This document shows positions 25,035-32,585 of a stretch of 33,505 nt of DNA, piece after piece; positions within the stretch are counted from its first letter, which is position 1, and every line of letters starts with the position of its first letter. The stretch spans positions 1 to 33,505 of the forward strand of contig JAAWCE010000005.1 of NCBI GenBank assembly GCA_022793065.1, written 5' to 3'. The notes under the pieces are model-generated. The model was not told the DNA's origin, searched no databases, and was given only the letters and a program-made list of their open reading frames with translations. Source of the stretch: Lachnospiraceae bacterium. GTDB lineage: Bacteria; Bacillota; Clostridia; Lachnospirales; Lachnospiraceae. Made by a program: the position numbers and the translations under genes.

Positions 25035-25057
25035 TTTTCCATAAAATAAAAGATAAT
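25029..25057 (+). promoter_or_regulatory. Candidate promoter of the SDR gene
   Basis: TTGCAC (25029-25034), 17 bp, GATAAT (25052-25057). The -35 hexamer is the same six bases used in reverse by the divergent candidate promoter. Confidence 0.4.
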
Positions 25058-25100
25058 ATATAGTACAAATATCAATTTATTTTAGAATAATACCCTGTGA

Positions 25101-25152
25101 ACCCTTTTATGCCGCCCAAATCCCAATACGGATTCCGACGGCATAAAAGGGT
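25101..25152 (+). promoter_or_regulatory. 14-bp leader hairpin before the SDR gene
   Basis: ACCCTTTTATGCCG (25101-25114) and CGGCATAAAAGGGT (25139-25152) pair perfectly. Inside, AATCC-CAATAC-GGATT adds a second stem after a 4x4 internal loop. There is no U-tract, so it is not an ordinary terminator; it ends about 10 nt before the ribosome site of the gene at 25178. Confidence 0.65.
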
Positions 25153-25177
25153 GCTGGAGACGAAAGGCGGCATCAGC

Positions 25178-25942
25178 ATGAAAAATACTGAAACTAATAT
25201 GATTCCAGACACACATGAAACCTCCAAAAAACATGCCCTGATCACCGGCGCTTCCAGAGGCATCGGAAAAGCCGCCGCGGAAATATTTGCAAAGTCTGGT
25301 TACAGCCTTACGCTTACCTGTCACAATTCCATAAATGACTTAAAATCCCTTGCTCACGCTTTGACCGCCAAATATGGCGTTACCTGCCGGCCTTTCCAGG
25401 CAGATATGGGAAATGAAGAAGATGTGGCAGCCGTATTTTCTGTGATCTCCAGTTTGGATGTATTGGTAAACAATGCGGGCATTTCCCACATAGGACTGCT
25501 TACGGAAATGACAGCCCAACAGTGGCATAGAATTATGGCCGTAAATCTGGACTCCTGTTTTTACACATGCCGGGCAGCCATCCCGCTTATGTTAAAAACA
25601 CACAAAGGCAGCATCGTCAATGTTTCCTCCGTGTGGGGGATACAGGGCGCTTCCATGGAAACTGCCTATTCTGCGTCCAAAGGCGGCATGAACGCCTTCA
25701 CGAAAGCCTTGGCAAAAGAATTGGCTCCCAGCAATATATCAGTCAATGCCCTGGCCTGCGGTGTCATTGATACTGATATGAACGCCTGCCTTTCCCCGGA
25801 AGAACGGGAAGCACTTAGGGAAGAAATCCCCGCGGACAGATTCGGTCTCCCTGAGGAAGCCGCTGACTTGATTTTTCGGATTTCCCAATCCCCTTCCTAT
25901 ATGACAGGCCAGATTATCACCCTGGACGGCGGCTGGTATTAA
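25178..25942 (+). CDS. Short-chain dehydrogenase/reductase (FabG-like)
   Basis: NAD(P)H-dependent oxidoreductase, about 254 aa. Rossmann TGASRGIGKA near residue 22, NNAG, NVSS with catalytic Ser, YSASKGG with the Tyr/Lys pair, and C-terminal ITLDGGWY: a complete classical SDR. It could be a FabG-type ketoacyl reductase or the EF-P 5-aminopentanone reductase branch (YmfI); no fatty-acid or efp gene is adjacent. The frame opens at 25097, but that part lies inside the leader hairpin; ATG 25178 follows AAAGGCGG. Transcribed alone. Confidence 0.88.
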   Translation: MKNTETNMIPDTHETSKKHALITGASRGIGKAAAEIFAKSGYSLTLTCHNSINDLKSLAHALTAKYGVTCRPFQADMGNEEDVAAVFSVISSLDVLVNNAGISHIGLLTEMTAQQWHRIMAVNLDSCFYTCRAAIPLMLKTHKGSIVNVSSVWGIQGASMETAYSASKGGMNAFTKALAKELAPSNISVNALACGVIDTDMNACLSPEEREALREEIPADRFGLPEEAADLIFRISQSPSYMTGQIITLDGGWY

Positions 25943-26170
25943 CTCCCCTTGCCGTATCCTGATTGCCGCCGGGAAAATCTATACTGCTTTTACAGGAATT
26001 TCCCGGATTGTCAAACACAAAATATCCTGTTCAATTAGATTGCAGATTATTGTTGCAATATGTTATAATATTGACACAAAAGAGCATTGTGTCAACTTTT
26101 GATTCCACATGCGCTGCTGCGCATTATCATATTGATTGAATTCCCGCGAAAATGGAGATGGGAGATAACT
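25943..26170 (+). promoter_or_regulatory. Promoter region of the hybrid kinase operon
   Basis: TTGCAG (26040-26045), 18 bp, TATAAT (26064-26069) with TG one base upstream (extended -10). A perfect inverted repeat TTGACACAA...TTGTGTCAA (26071-26095) covers the predicted start point; a second hairpin ATGCGC-TGCT-GCGCAT follows (26109-26124). Just after the SDR stop, CCGGGAAA...TTTCCCGG (25969-26006) is an inverted repeat without a U-tract. Confidence 0.65.
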
Positions 26171-27913
26171 ATGGAAAGTAATATACGCAAAAACCCAAAT
26201 AACTACCTGGTGATGGAACAAAATCCGGAAGCAGACGGGCAGACAACCCAAGATGAAATAATAGAACTAAAACGACAAATTGGAGTTCTGGAAGACGCTC
26301 TTCAGGCCGCCGAAGAAACCAACAAGGCCAAAAGCCGTTTTCTGTCCAATATGTCCCATGATATCCGCACTCCTATGAACGCCATTGTGGGCATGACTTC
26401 CATTGGTTTATCCCATATTGACGAAAAATCGCGGGTACAGGATTGTCTGGAAAAAATTCGCACTGCCTCTTCTCACCTGATGAGTCTGGTAAATGATGTT
26501 CTGGATATGTCGCGAATTGACAGCGACCGTATGACTTTAAATGAAGAAGAATTTTCTCTGGCAGACTTGATACACGATATATCAGTGATTATTCGTCCTC
26601 AAGCCGCGCAGAAAAACCAGGAATTACAAATAGAAATCGGCATGATACAAGAAGAAAATTTACTTGGCGACCCTTTGCGGCTGCGGCAGATTCTTGTAAA
26701 TATTATTGGCAACGCGGTAAAATACACCCAGGCTAACGGTGAAATTCATGTCACATTTACGCAATCGCCTTTGCCCGAATCAAACGCACAATTACCCTCA
26801 TCCGATAAAGTTTCCATAGCCAACGGTCCCATGTGGCTGCATTTTCAATGTCGGGACAACGGTATGGGAATGAGTCAAGAATTCCTGAAAAGAATTTTTG
26901 TACCTTTTGAGCGAGTGCACAACGCTGCCACCAGCACGATTGAGGGAACCGGACTTGGCATGTCCATTGTAAAAAATCTGGTGGACCGTATGAACGGCAA
27001 GATTACCGTTGAAAGTGAAGAAGGCGCCGGAAGTTGCTTTCAAGTGGAACTTCCTTTTGCCATAGCACCTCAGTCCCAAAATTCCCTGCTGCTGCCCCAG
27101 GGCGCCTCTGTTCTGATCGCTGACAAACGATCCCCTCAAGCGGCACAGATGGCCGCATATCTGCAAGACGGCGGATTGATTCCGATACATATGGAATCCG
27201 GCGTAAAGGCAGTTACCTGGCTGACAGAAGCTCAATACGAAAATCGTATGCCCTGTGCTATGCTGTTAGGCCAGGAATTAACTGATATGGCCTCGCTGGA
27301 TCTGGCATCCCACGTCCGGCAGTTGGCCGGCCGAGAATTCCCTATTCTCCTTGTCTCGGAAGAAGACTGGGCACAAGTGGAATACCGGGCTACCCGGGCC
27401 GGCGTCAGTGCTTTCGTCCCTTGTCCTCTGTTTAAAAGCAAGCTTCTGACCACCCTGGCAACACTGACAAATCATGGCAGAAATGGCAATAGTACCTGTG
27501 CCGACCACAATCAAGACCTGAGCAAATATCGCATACTTCTGGTAGAGGATATTGAACTGAATCAGGAAATTGCCGTAGAATTGTTGTCCGTAACCGGCGT
27601 ACAAGTTGAAGTGGCCGACAACGGGCAAGAAGCGGTTCGCAAATTTGAAACCTCGCCGGAAGGATATTATAATTTAATCTTTATGGATATCCAAATGCCT
27701 ATTATGAACGGTTACGAAGCCACAAAACAAATCAGGCAAATGTCACGGTCCGACGCCGCTAACATCTGGATTGTAGCAATGACTGCCAATGCCTTTGTAG
27801 AAGATATCCGCCTTGCCAGGGAAGCCGGGATGAACGAACACATTTCCAAACCGGTAGATCCCGATCGTCTGCAAGAAATCTTATACAGGCAGTTTACTGC
27901 GGAAGTAACTTAA
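26171..27913 (+). CDS. Soluble hybrid histidine kinase with pseudo-receiver and receiver
   Basis: About 580 aa, no membrane segment. A short coiled coil (about 28-55), then HisKA with SHDIRTPMNAIVG (His63), then HATPase: NIIGNAVKYT, DNGMGM, GTGLGM. A first receiver-like domain (about 330-450) lacks the phosphoacceptor Asp (LLGQEL at that site). A second receiver (about 470-580) is intact: LLVEDIELN, acceptor Asp in FMDIQMPIMNG, Thr in AMTANAF, Lys in ISKP. GGGAGA precedes the ATG at 26171; the frame extends 28 codons upstream through the operator repeat and is not likely used. No sensor domain is visible, so the input is unknown. The next gene is a likely output partner. Confidence 0.92.
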   Translation: MESNIRKNPNNYLVMEQNPEADGQTTQDEIIELKRQIGVLEDALQAAEETNKAKSRFLSNMSHDIRTPMNAIVGMTSIGLSHIDEKSRVQDCLEKIRTASSHLMSLVNDVLDMSRIDSDRMTLNEEEFSLADLIHDISVIIRPQAAQKNQELQIEIGMIQEENLLGDPLRLRQILVNIIGNAVKYTQANGEIHVTFTQSPLPESNAQLPSSDKVSIANGPMWLHFQCRDNGMGMSQEFLKRIFVPFERVHNAATSTIEGTGLGMSIVKNLVDRMNGKITVESEEGAGSCFQVELPFAIAPQSQNSLLLPQGASVLIADKRSPQAAQMAAYLQDGGLIPIHMESGVKAVTWLTEAQYENRMPCAMLLGQELTDMASLDLASHVRQLAGREFPILLVSEEDWAQVEYRATRAGVSAFVPCPLFKSKLLTTLATLTNHGRNGNSTCADHNQDLSKYRILLVEDIELNQEIAVELLSVTGVQVEVADNGQEAVRKFETSPEGYYNLIFMDIQMPIMNGYEATKQIRQMSRSDAANIWIVAMTANAFVEDIRLAREAGMNEHISKPVDPDRLQEILYRQFTAEVT

Positions 27914-27966
27914 CTTATGAAGAAATAATTTACAGTTGTATCTCCTTAGTAAAGGTAGGGAAAATA

Positions 27967-29805
27967 ATGCAGTCATATCAGGAAGAATATATAGCAAACA
28001 TAAACGACGTCATAGCTCTTTCGGCAAGAAAAAAACCGGACGGCCTGACTTTTGAAGCATATGAAGACCAATTACTACAGGCAAGAAGATCGATTGAGCA
28101 TAAAATCAAACGAAACATGAAGCTGCTGCGGGAAAATCTATTTCCCAAATTGGACCATCTGCTGGAAGCCACACCGGAAGATATTCAGGAATTACAAGAA
28201 TTTGCGGGCAAACTGTTAAACTCCCGCACTGCAGATGCCGGTCTTTTTTGCCAGATTCATCAGGCGCTGCTGAACCGAACACGACTGACCAAAGATCGGT
28301 ACGGCATCATTCGTGAATTATATTGGTTGGGTATAGGGCGCTTTTCACTTTACACGAAAGTGGTTGGACTGGATTTTTCCATGATTGAAAAATATATTTC
28401 TTCCATGCGTCTATGCTTTACGGAAGCAGCCGCCTACCTGAAATACTATGATGATATTGAGGATTCGGAAACCAGAGGATATATTTTGCGTTCCCGCGCC
28501 AATATTTCTCTGGGACAATTTAAAACCACCAGTGAAAAAATTCATTTGGTAAATCAAACCCTGCAAATTTTACAAGACAAAGATTATCAGGCAAAAGCAC
28601 CAGAACTTCCCTGGGACAGGTATATCTATATGACCCATCAGCAAATGGCAGCCAGTATCTCCTACAACAAGGAGTCTCCTATGACGCCCAAAGATATTGA
28701 AGATATAATGGAATCCGTCTATATCGTATACCAGAGGCGCCTTATGGAAGCCACGCTCCAAAAGAAAAGTCCCCCCATTCGACCCGCTTTCAATTATGAT
28801 ACCATTGAATATTATTTGGGACTAAATAACCTCCAGGAATTGCTTACTAAAATCGAAAGATTAATGGACAGTGCAGATCCTACCGATTATTCTCCGGATA
28901 ACATGTATACGCTGGCATCTCTCCCCGCATTTTACTGCCAATTCCTACAACAATATCCGGAACGGATTCCTGAGCGAAAAGAATACATTGCCTCTCTGTA
29001 TGAAAGAATTTTAAACTATATGGATTCTTTTCCCGAAACTGCTGAAAACGAGACGCTATTCCACTACCTCAAACAGCTTTCCCTTGCCTTCGTAGAAACG
29101 GAAAGCAGTATTTCCTACGCAAATTTCGTATTAAAGCTCATGGAGCGCTTTGCTCCGGAAACTTATGTACATTCCTATATTGTGGGAAAAGCGGCGGCTG
29201 TCATGAGTGAACTCATCTTATCAGAAGAACCGAACTATTTTGACGATATCGGTTTTCTTCGGGCAATTAAAAATCCCGAAGAAAAGCAAAAACAAATTCT
29301 CACTTATGCGCAAAATTGCGGACTTTATCATGATGTGGGCAAAATCAGCTTCCTGGATATGTACTCCCATACCGCAAGACAGTGGCTTGAAGAAGAGTAT
29401 GAAATGGCCCATCTGCATACCTTAGCCGGCGAAATATTTTTGAAGACAAGGCAATCCACTGAACTTTATGCTGTTGCAGCTTTGGGACATCACAGTTGGT
29501 ATGACGGCTCCCGTGGATACCCTGATACTTACAAACGTCTGAACTATGCCGAGCGACAGATGGTGGATATCATCTGTCTCATGGACTGGCTGGAAAATGT
29601 AACCGGCATTCGGCGACTATATACGGGTGTGGAGAAAACTTTTGACCAGGCAATTGAAGGCGCTATCGCACTGGAAAGCCGGAGGTTTTCCCCTCTCTTA
29701 ACCGCCAGACTTCGGGACAGAAAAATTGTATCTTTGCTCCGACAGGCCTTTACAGAAGGCCAAAAAGAAGCATATGGTCGGTTATATCTGGAAAAAGGGC
29801 TTTAA
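27967..29805 (+). CDS. Divergent HD-GYP-like protein, partner of the hybrid kinase
   Basis: 612 aa, soluble. About 380 N-terminal residues are helical and match no known domain; the C-terminal ~220 form an HD module: YVHSYIVGKAA, GLYHDVGKISFLDM (HD metal pair), and GHHSWYDGSRGYP, which reads as the HHE..DGxGYP signature of HD-GYP cyclic-di-GMP phosphodiesterases with one extra residue and Ser for Glu. Activity is therefore uncertain. AAAGGTAGGG precedes the ATG. 53 bp after the kinase gene, same strand, and followed by a terminator, so a two-gene operon. Confidence 0.8.
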   Translation: MQSYQEEYIANINDVIALSARKKPDGLTFEAYEDQLLQARRSIEHKIKRNMKLLRENLFPKLDHLLEATPEDIQELQEFAGKLLNSRTADAGLFCQIHQALLNRTRLTKDRYGIIRELYWLGIGRFSLYTKVVGLDFSMIEKYISSMRLCFTEAAAYLKYYDDIEDSETRGYILRSRANISLGQFKTTSEKIHLVNQTLQILQDKDYQAKAPELPWDRYIYMTHQQMAASISYNKESPMTPKDIEDIMESVYIVYQRRLMEATLQKKSPPIRPAFNYDTIEYYLGLNNLQELLTKIERLMDSADPTDYSPDNMYTLASLPAFYCQFLQQYPERIPERKEYIASLYERILNYMDSFPETAENETLFHYLKQLSLAFVETESSISYANFVLKLMERFAPETYVHSYIVGKAAAVMSELILSEEPNYFDDIGFLRAIKNPEEKQKQILTYAQNCGLYHDVGKISFLDMYSHTARQWLEEEYEMAHLHTLAGEIFLKTRQSTELYAVAALGHHSWYDGSRGYPDTYKRLNYAERQMVDIICLMDWLENVTGIRRLYTGVEKTFDQAIEGAIALESRRFSPLLTARLRDRKIVSLLRQAFTEGQKEAYGRLYLEKGL

Positions 29806-29819
29806 AAGGCCCTTTTTTT
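29792..29819. terminator. Bidirectional terminator between HD-GYP-like and WYL genes
   Basis: AAAAAGGGC / GCCCTTTTTTT with an AT-rich loop, overlapping the stop codon of the plus-strand gene. U-tracts lie on both sides (7 T on plus, 5 T on minus), so it can serve both convergent genes. Confidence 0.85.
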
Positions 29820-29869
29820 CCTTACTGATTTACCTTTCCACTTGGCTTTACAACATATCAAAACACTAT

Positions 29870-30826
29870 TCACTCCACTACCTGAACCTGATCCCCCTGG
29901 CTTCTCAGCCATATCTCAATACCCTTTCCAAATACTTCCGCACTGACGGTATAAACGCCATTGTCCTCGTCAAGGACTTTTGCCGTGGGCAGTCGATCCA
30001 ATACAGAATCAATATCTGCGCCCGAATATTTAAATTTGACCTTCTTTAATTTACCGCCATACATGAACTGAATTCGCTTTCTGAATTCACCTTCCTCAAA
30101 TCTGCTGCTGTAAGGAATGTGGAATTTTTCCTCCATGACTTTCAATGCTTTGATACGGTCGATTCGATATATTGTAGGAAAAGAATCGTTAAGTACGTCG
30201 AAGTCTTTTCTTACTTCTTCATCGTCAATAAATGCCGTGAGATAGAAATAATATTCTGAGAACATAATAGCAACCGGTTTCACTTTCCTCTTGACAGTCT
30301 TCTTATCTTTTATCCTGTAATACTCCATTTCAATATAGCATGCGTCTCGCACCGCCTGTCCCAACTCCCAAATGCGATCAATAAATTCCGACTTGTGGCG
30401 CGGTTCCACATAGTGAAACGCTTCATTGCTAATCAAATCCTTTACCAACTTCTGATTGTTTTTGGGTACACAACAGGCAATCAGCTTGTCCAAAATTTCC
30501 GTCATTTTGACCTTTGTAAATGCCCTGCTGTCTAACAGAATCTTACAAAGAGCCAGCACTTCACTATTGCTTAACCTGAGTCTGTAGACCGTCTCCAGGC
30601 GGTAACCTTTACTCTGCCTGTCGTAAACCACTGAATTGATCACCCCTGTGCGCTCCGAATCCATATCATAAAAATTCCTGATGTCATCTATATCCCGTTG
30701 AATACTGCGCTCATTTACTCCATAAATCTGTGCCTCCCGATGCTTGTTTACCACATATCCGTCAGACAGTTTTGCACATATCTGCAACACTCTGGCTATC
30801 TTATCACTTTTCTCATTTTCAACCAT
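29870..30826 (-). CDS. HTH/WYL-domain transcriptional regulator
   Basis: 318 aa. The N-terminal winged helix (HREAQIYGVNERSIQRDIDDIRNFY) is DeoR-like. A central WYL domain follows (IEMEYYRIKDKKTVKRKVKPVAIMFSEYYFYL; the WYL trio itself reads YYF), then a C-terminal WCX region. WYL domains bind small ligands or nucleic acids and often control defence or DNA-repair genes; no target gene is adjacent. ATG at 30826 after AGGAGA. A transcribed structured leader (30838-30964) precedes it, under an extended -10 promoter. Confidence 0.9.
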   Translation of the reverse strand: MVENEKSDKIARVLQICAKLSDGYVVNKHREAQIYGVNERSIQRDIDDIRNFYDMDSERTGVINSVVYDRQSKGYRLETVYRLRLSNSEVLALCKILLDSRAFTKVKMTEILDKLIACCVPKNNQKLVKDLISNEAFHYVEPRHKSEFIDRIWELGQAVRDACYIEMEYYRIKDKKTVKRKVKPVAIMFSEYYFYLTAFIDDEEVRKDFDVLNDSFPTIYRIDRIKALKVMEEKFHIPYSSRFEEGEFRKRIQFMYGGKLKKVKFKYSGADIDSVLDRLPTAKVLDEDNGVYTVSAEVFGKGIEIWLRSQGDQVQVVE

Positions 30827-30837
30827 ATTGTCTCCTA

Positions 30838-30964
30838 TTCCAGTTCCGTCTCTGCACTACAGCGCCCTTTTCAGGGAAGGAATTCTCATCTGTACAGTGC
30901 ACATCTGTTAATTCCTTCCCGGCGCTTTCGTTCCCAGACTGTTTTTTGAGGCCAGTTCCGTCTC
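30838..30964 (-). repeat. Diverged copy of the structured leader repeat, before the WYL gene
   Basis: One 112-bp unit (30838-30949) and a terminal iteron (30950-30964). Same plan as 15641-15873: outer GTCT/AGAC (30848-30851 / 30936-30939), AGCGCC/GGCGCT (30861-30866 / 30921-30926), and a perfect 11-bp stem (30874-30884 / 30910-30920). Stem sequences differ from the arsR copies on both sides so that pairing is kept. The apical region is unrelated; internal loops (AACGAA, TGTAGTG) are conserved. Confidence 0.9.
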
Positions 30965-31166
30965 ATCTTCCTAATATAATTGTATTATAGCATGTCAGGA
31001 AGACATATGGTGTCATTTTTGTATGATAAATTAGTTCATCTATCAGCACATGCTCATGGATTCCATCAGTTTTTAATAAAAGCGCCTCCATAATCATTAC
31101 TACTTCCATTTCCTTGCTGCTTAGATACTGTTTTAAGCTGTCCCTGTCTTTGCAAATACGGATCAT
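30963..31166 (-). CDS. Small ORF of unknown function, possibly truncated
   Basis: 67 aa (MIRICKDRDSLKQYLSSKEM... start). AAGGGTG lies about 12 nt before the ATG. Composition is protein-like, with helical N-terminal half, but no family was recognised. Its TGA stop is formed exactly at the boundary with the leader repeat (GA|TGAGAC), so it could be a gene cut short when the repeat arrived. The WYL promoter lies inside its 3' end. Confidence 0.35.
   Translation of the reverse strand: MIRICKDRDSLKQYLSSKEMEVVMIMEALLLKTDGIHEHVLIDELIYHTKMTPYVFLTCYNTIILGR
30984..30992 (-). promoter_or_regulatory. Extended -10 promoter of the WYL gene
   Basis: Minus strand TGCTATAAT (30992-30984): perfect -10 with extended TGn. 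No clear -35. A start near 30977 would place the whole repeat in a ~150-nt 5' leader. Confidence 0.6.
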
Positions 31167-31211
31167 TTTAAGTTATCACCCTTAATTACTACAACATAAT
31201 TGCCCTATTAC

Positions 31212-31868
31212 TTAGCAAATTTGAGCTATCTTATACGTATAAAAAATGTCAATTACTAAAAGTATAACCACTACTCCTAACGTTGACAGAAAACAGTAAA
31301 TACCTTGAACAAAGAAGCATATCACAACTATAACAACTCCTCCGATAATATAGGAGATTCCACCAAAACGCTGACTTTTTTTCCATGTCGTTTCATTCTT
31401 CATGCTCCACTTAGTTTTTAGTCCAGTAACCGCGTTCATTCTTAACTTTGGCATTAAATTCCCTATGATAATCATAGCAATGCCTAAAATGCCAAACAAT
31501 AATTGATTAACATCAAATTTATTAGATGACAGATTTTCAATCTTATTAAAACTACCGTATAAAGCGTACCCTGTCATAGCATTAAAAATAATAAGTGTAA
31601 CAATCCCCGCAACAATACAGACATTCTCATTATTCTTTCCATTTTCTTCATGTTTTGCAGCAAGCTTTTCTATTCCCAGAAAAAAGTAACCCAACACGGC
31701 TGTAACAATGGGAACAATAAGAGCCTCGTATTTACTGCCCCAACGTGTTACCTGATTGTTTAAACCATAATGAGCAGGGATTTGCTCCGGCAAAAACTGT
31801 AACGCAATGAAAGCGCTTATCAGTGGCAGAAACATAAGTCCATAAAACACTAATTTTTTTACTTTCAT
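31212..31868 (-). CDS. sdpI: SdpI-family membrane protein
   Basis: 218 aa, about six membrane helices. DUF1648 part: LPEQIPAHYGLNNQVTRWGSK (about 26-46); SdpI part: IGNLMPKLRMNAVTGLKTKWSMKNETTWKKSQRFGG (about 150-185; only the family pattern is meant). In Bacillus subtilis SdpI gives immunity to the SdpC toxin and holds SdpR at the membrane. GAGGAGG precedes the ATG at 31868, which overlaps the sdpR stop (TAATG). AT-rich relative to neighbours. No sdpABC toxin genes here. Confidence 0.88.
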   Translation of the reverse strand: MKVKKLVFYGLMFLPLISAFIALQFLPEQIPAHYGLNNQVTRWGSKYEALIVPIVTAVLGYFFLGIEKLAAKHEENGKNNENVCIVAGIVTLIIFNAMTGYALYGSFNKIENLSSNKFDVNQLLFGILGIAMIIIGNLMPKLRMNAVTGLKTKWSMKNETTWKKSQRFGGISYIIGGVVIVVICFFVQGIYCFLSTLGVVVILLVIDIFYTYKIAQIC

Positions 31869-32134
31869 TATTGACCTCCTCGCAAATTGTTTATCCATAT
31901 GACTGCTTCGTCCAGAATAGATAAGTTCAGTTCATAATAAATAAAATTTTTGTATTTTGTTTCATAAATCAGGTCTGCCTTTTTCAGTTTTGACAAATGA
32001 TAAGACAGTGCCTGTGGTGTCATGTTCAGTGCATTTGCTAAATCACCAGAATTTATTTTACCCTCCTTTAATTTTTGCAAAATCTTTCTACGGTTTTCAT
32101 CTGCTAAAGCTGCTAATACTTCACTTATTGCCAA
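31868..32134 (-). CDS. sdpR: SdpR-like ArsR-family autorepressor
   Basis: 88-aa winged helix: ALADENRRKILQKLKEG, HTH LANALNMTPQALSYHLSKLKKADLI, wing YKNFIYYELN. It lacks metal ligands and matches the SdpR branch, which represses its own sdpRI operon. Start is TTG at 32132-32134; an ATG four bases upstream has ideal spacing from AGGAGG but opens a five-codon frame that ends over the start of sdpR. Promoter and paired operator-like sites lie upstream. Confidence 0.88.
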   Translation of the reverse strand: MAISEVLAALADENRRKILQKLKEGKINSGDLANALNMTPQALSYHLSKLKKADLIYETKYKNFIYYELNLSILDEAVIWINNLRGGQ

Positions 32135-32148
32135 TCATTCCTGTCCTC

Positions 32149-32229
32149 CTATTTCAAAATTTCTTTAAATAGGATTATAACAACATCAGCCTTAAGAGTC
32201 AATAACTATTTCAAAATATTTTTAAATGC
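32149..32229 (-). promoter_or_regulatory. sdpRI promoter flanked by two operator-like palindromes
   Basis: TTGACT (32202-32197), 17 bp, TATAAT (32179-32174). Palindromic sites CTATTTCAAAAT...AAATAG (32149-32172) and CTATTTCAAAATAT...AAATGC (32206-32229) lie on either side, centres 57 bp apart, as direct repeats of each other. Confidence 0.75.
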
Positions 32230-32278
32230 TTTTGCGCTTCTTTACCATACACGGACATAATGCACCAAGACCTCTTAA

Positions 32279-32512
32279 TCTACCATTCACTATATCACCG
32301 GTAAAACCAGGTATAGGGCCTTTCCACTGATCTATGTGCTCAAAGGCCTGTGGCAGAACCTGGGCTGGGGCGCCATTCTGTATCTCTCCGCCCTGAGCGC
32401 CGTGTCCGCAGAAATCATCGAGGCGGCCAAGATTGACGGCGCATCCCGTTTCCAGGTCATGATGCGGATCAATCTGCCCAGGTGGCAGAAATTTAGACAG
32501 GGGGAGCGCTGA
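32279..32512 (+). pseudogene. Remnant of an LplB-type sugar ABC permease
   Basis: The open frame from 32279 to TGA 32510-32512 contains FPLIYVLKGLWQNLGWGA and the permease EAA loop EIIEAAKIDGASRFQVMMRI, followed by NLPR. About 55 residues match the cytoplasmic-loop region of binding-protein-dependent sugar permeases; a full gene needs ~300. Both ends are cut: upstream is unrelated AT-rich DNA, and after NLPR it runs into the hairpin at 32497. No start codon. More GC-rich than the sdp region. The rest of 32230-32585 holds no gene. Confidence 0.75.
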
Positions 32513-32530
32513 AAGGAGCGTTCCCCCTGT
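32497..32530. repeat. 14-bp arm hairpin at the end of the permease remnant
   Basis: ACAGGGGGAGCGCT (32497-32510), GAAAGG loop, AGCGTTCCCCCTGT (32517-32530); one G-U pair. No U-tract on either side, so not a standard terminator; it may mark a mobile-element end or recombination junction. Confidence 0.6.
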
Positions 32531-32585
32531 GGATTGAAGTACAATTTGAATTTATTCAGGTATGCTGTTTGTAAATGTCAGCCCA

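Noticed and set aside
32497..32530. Rho-independent terminator at the strong hairpin
   Set aside because: Neither strand has a U-tract after the stem.
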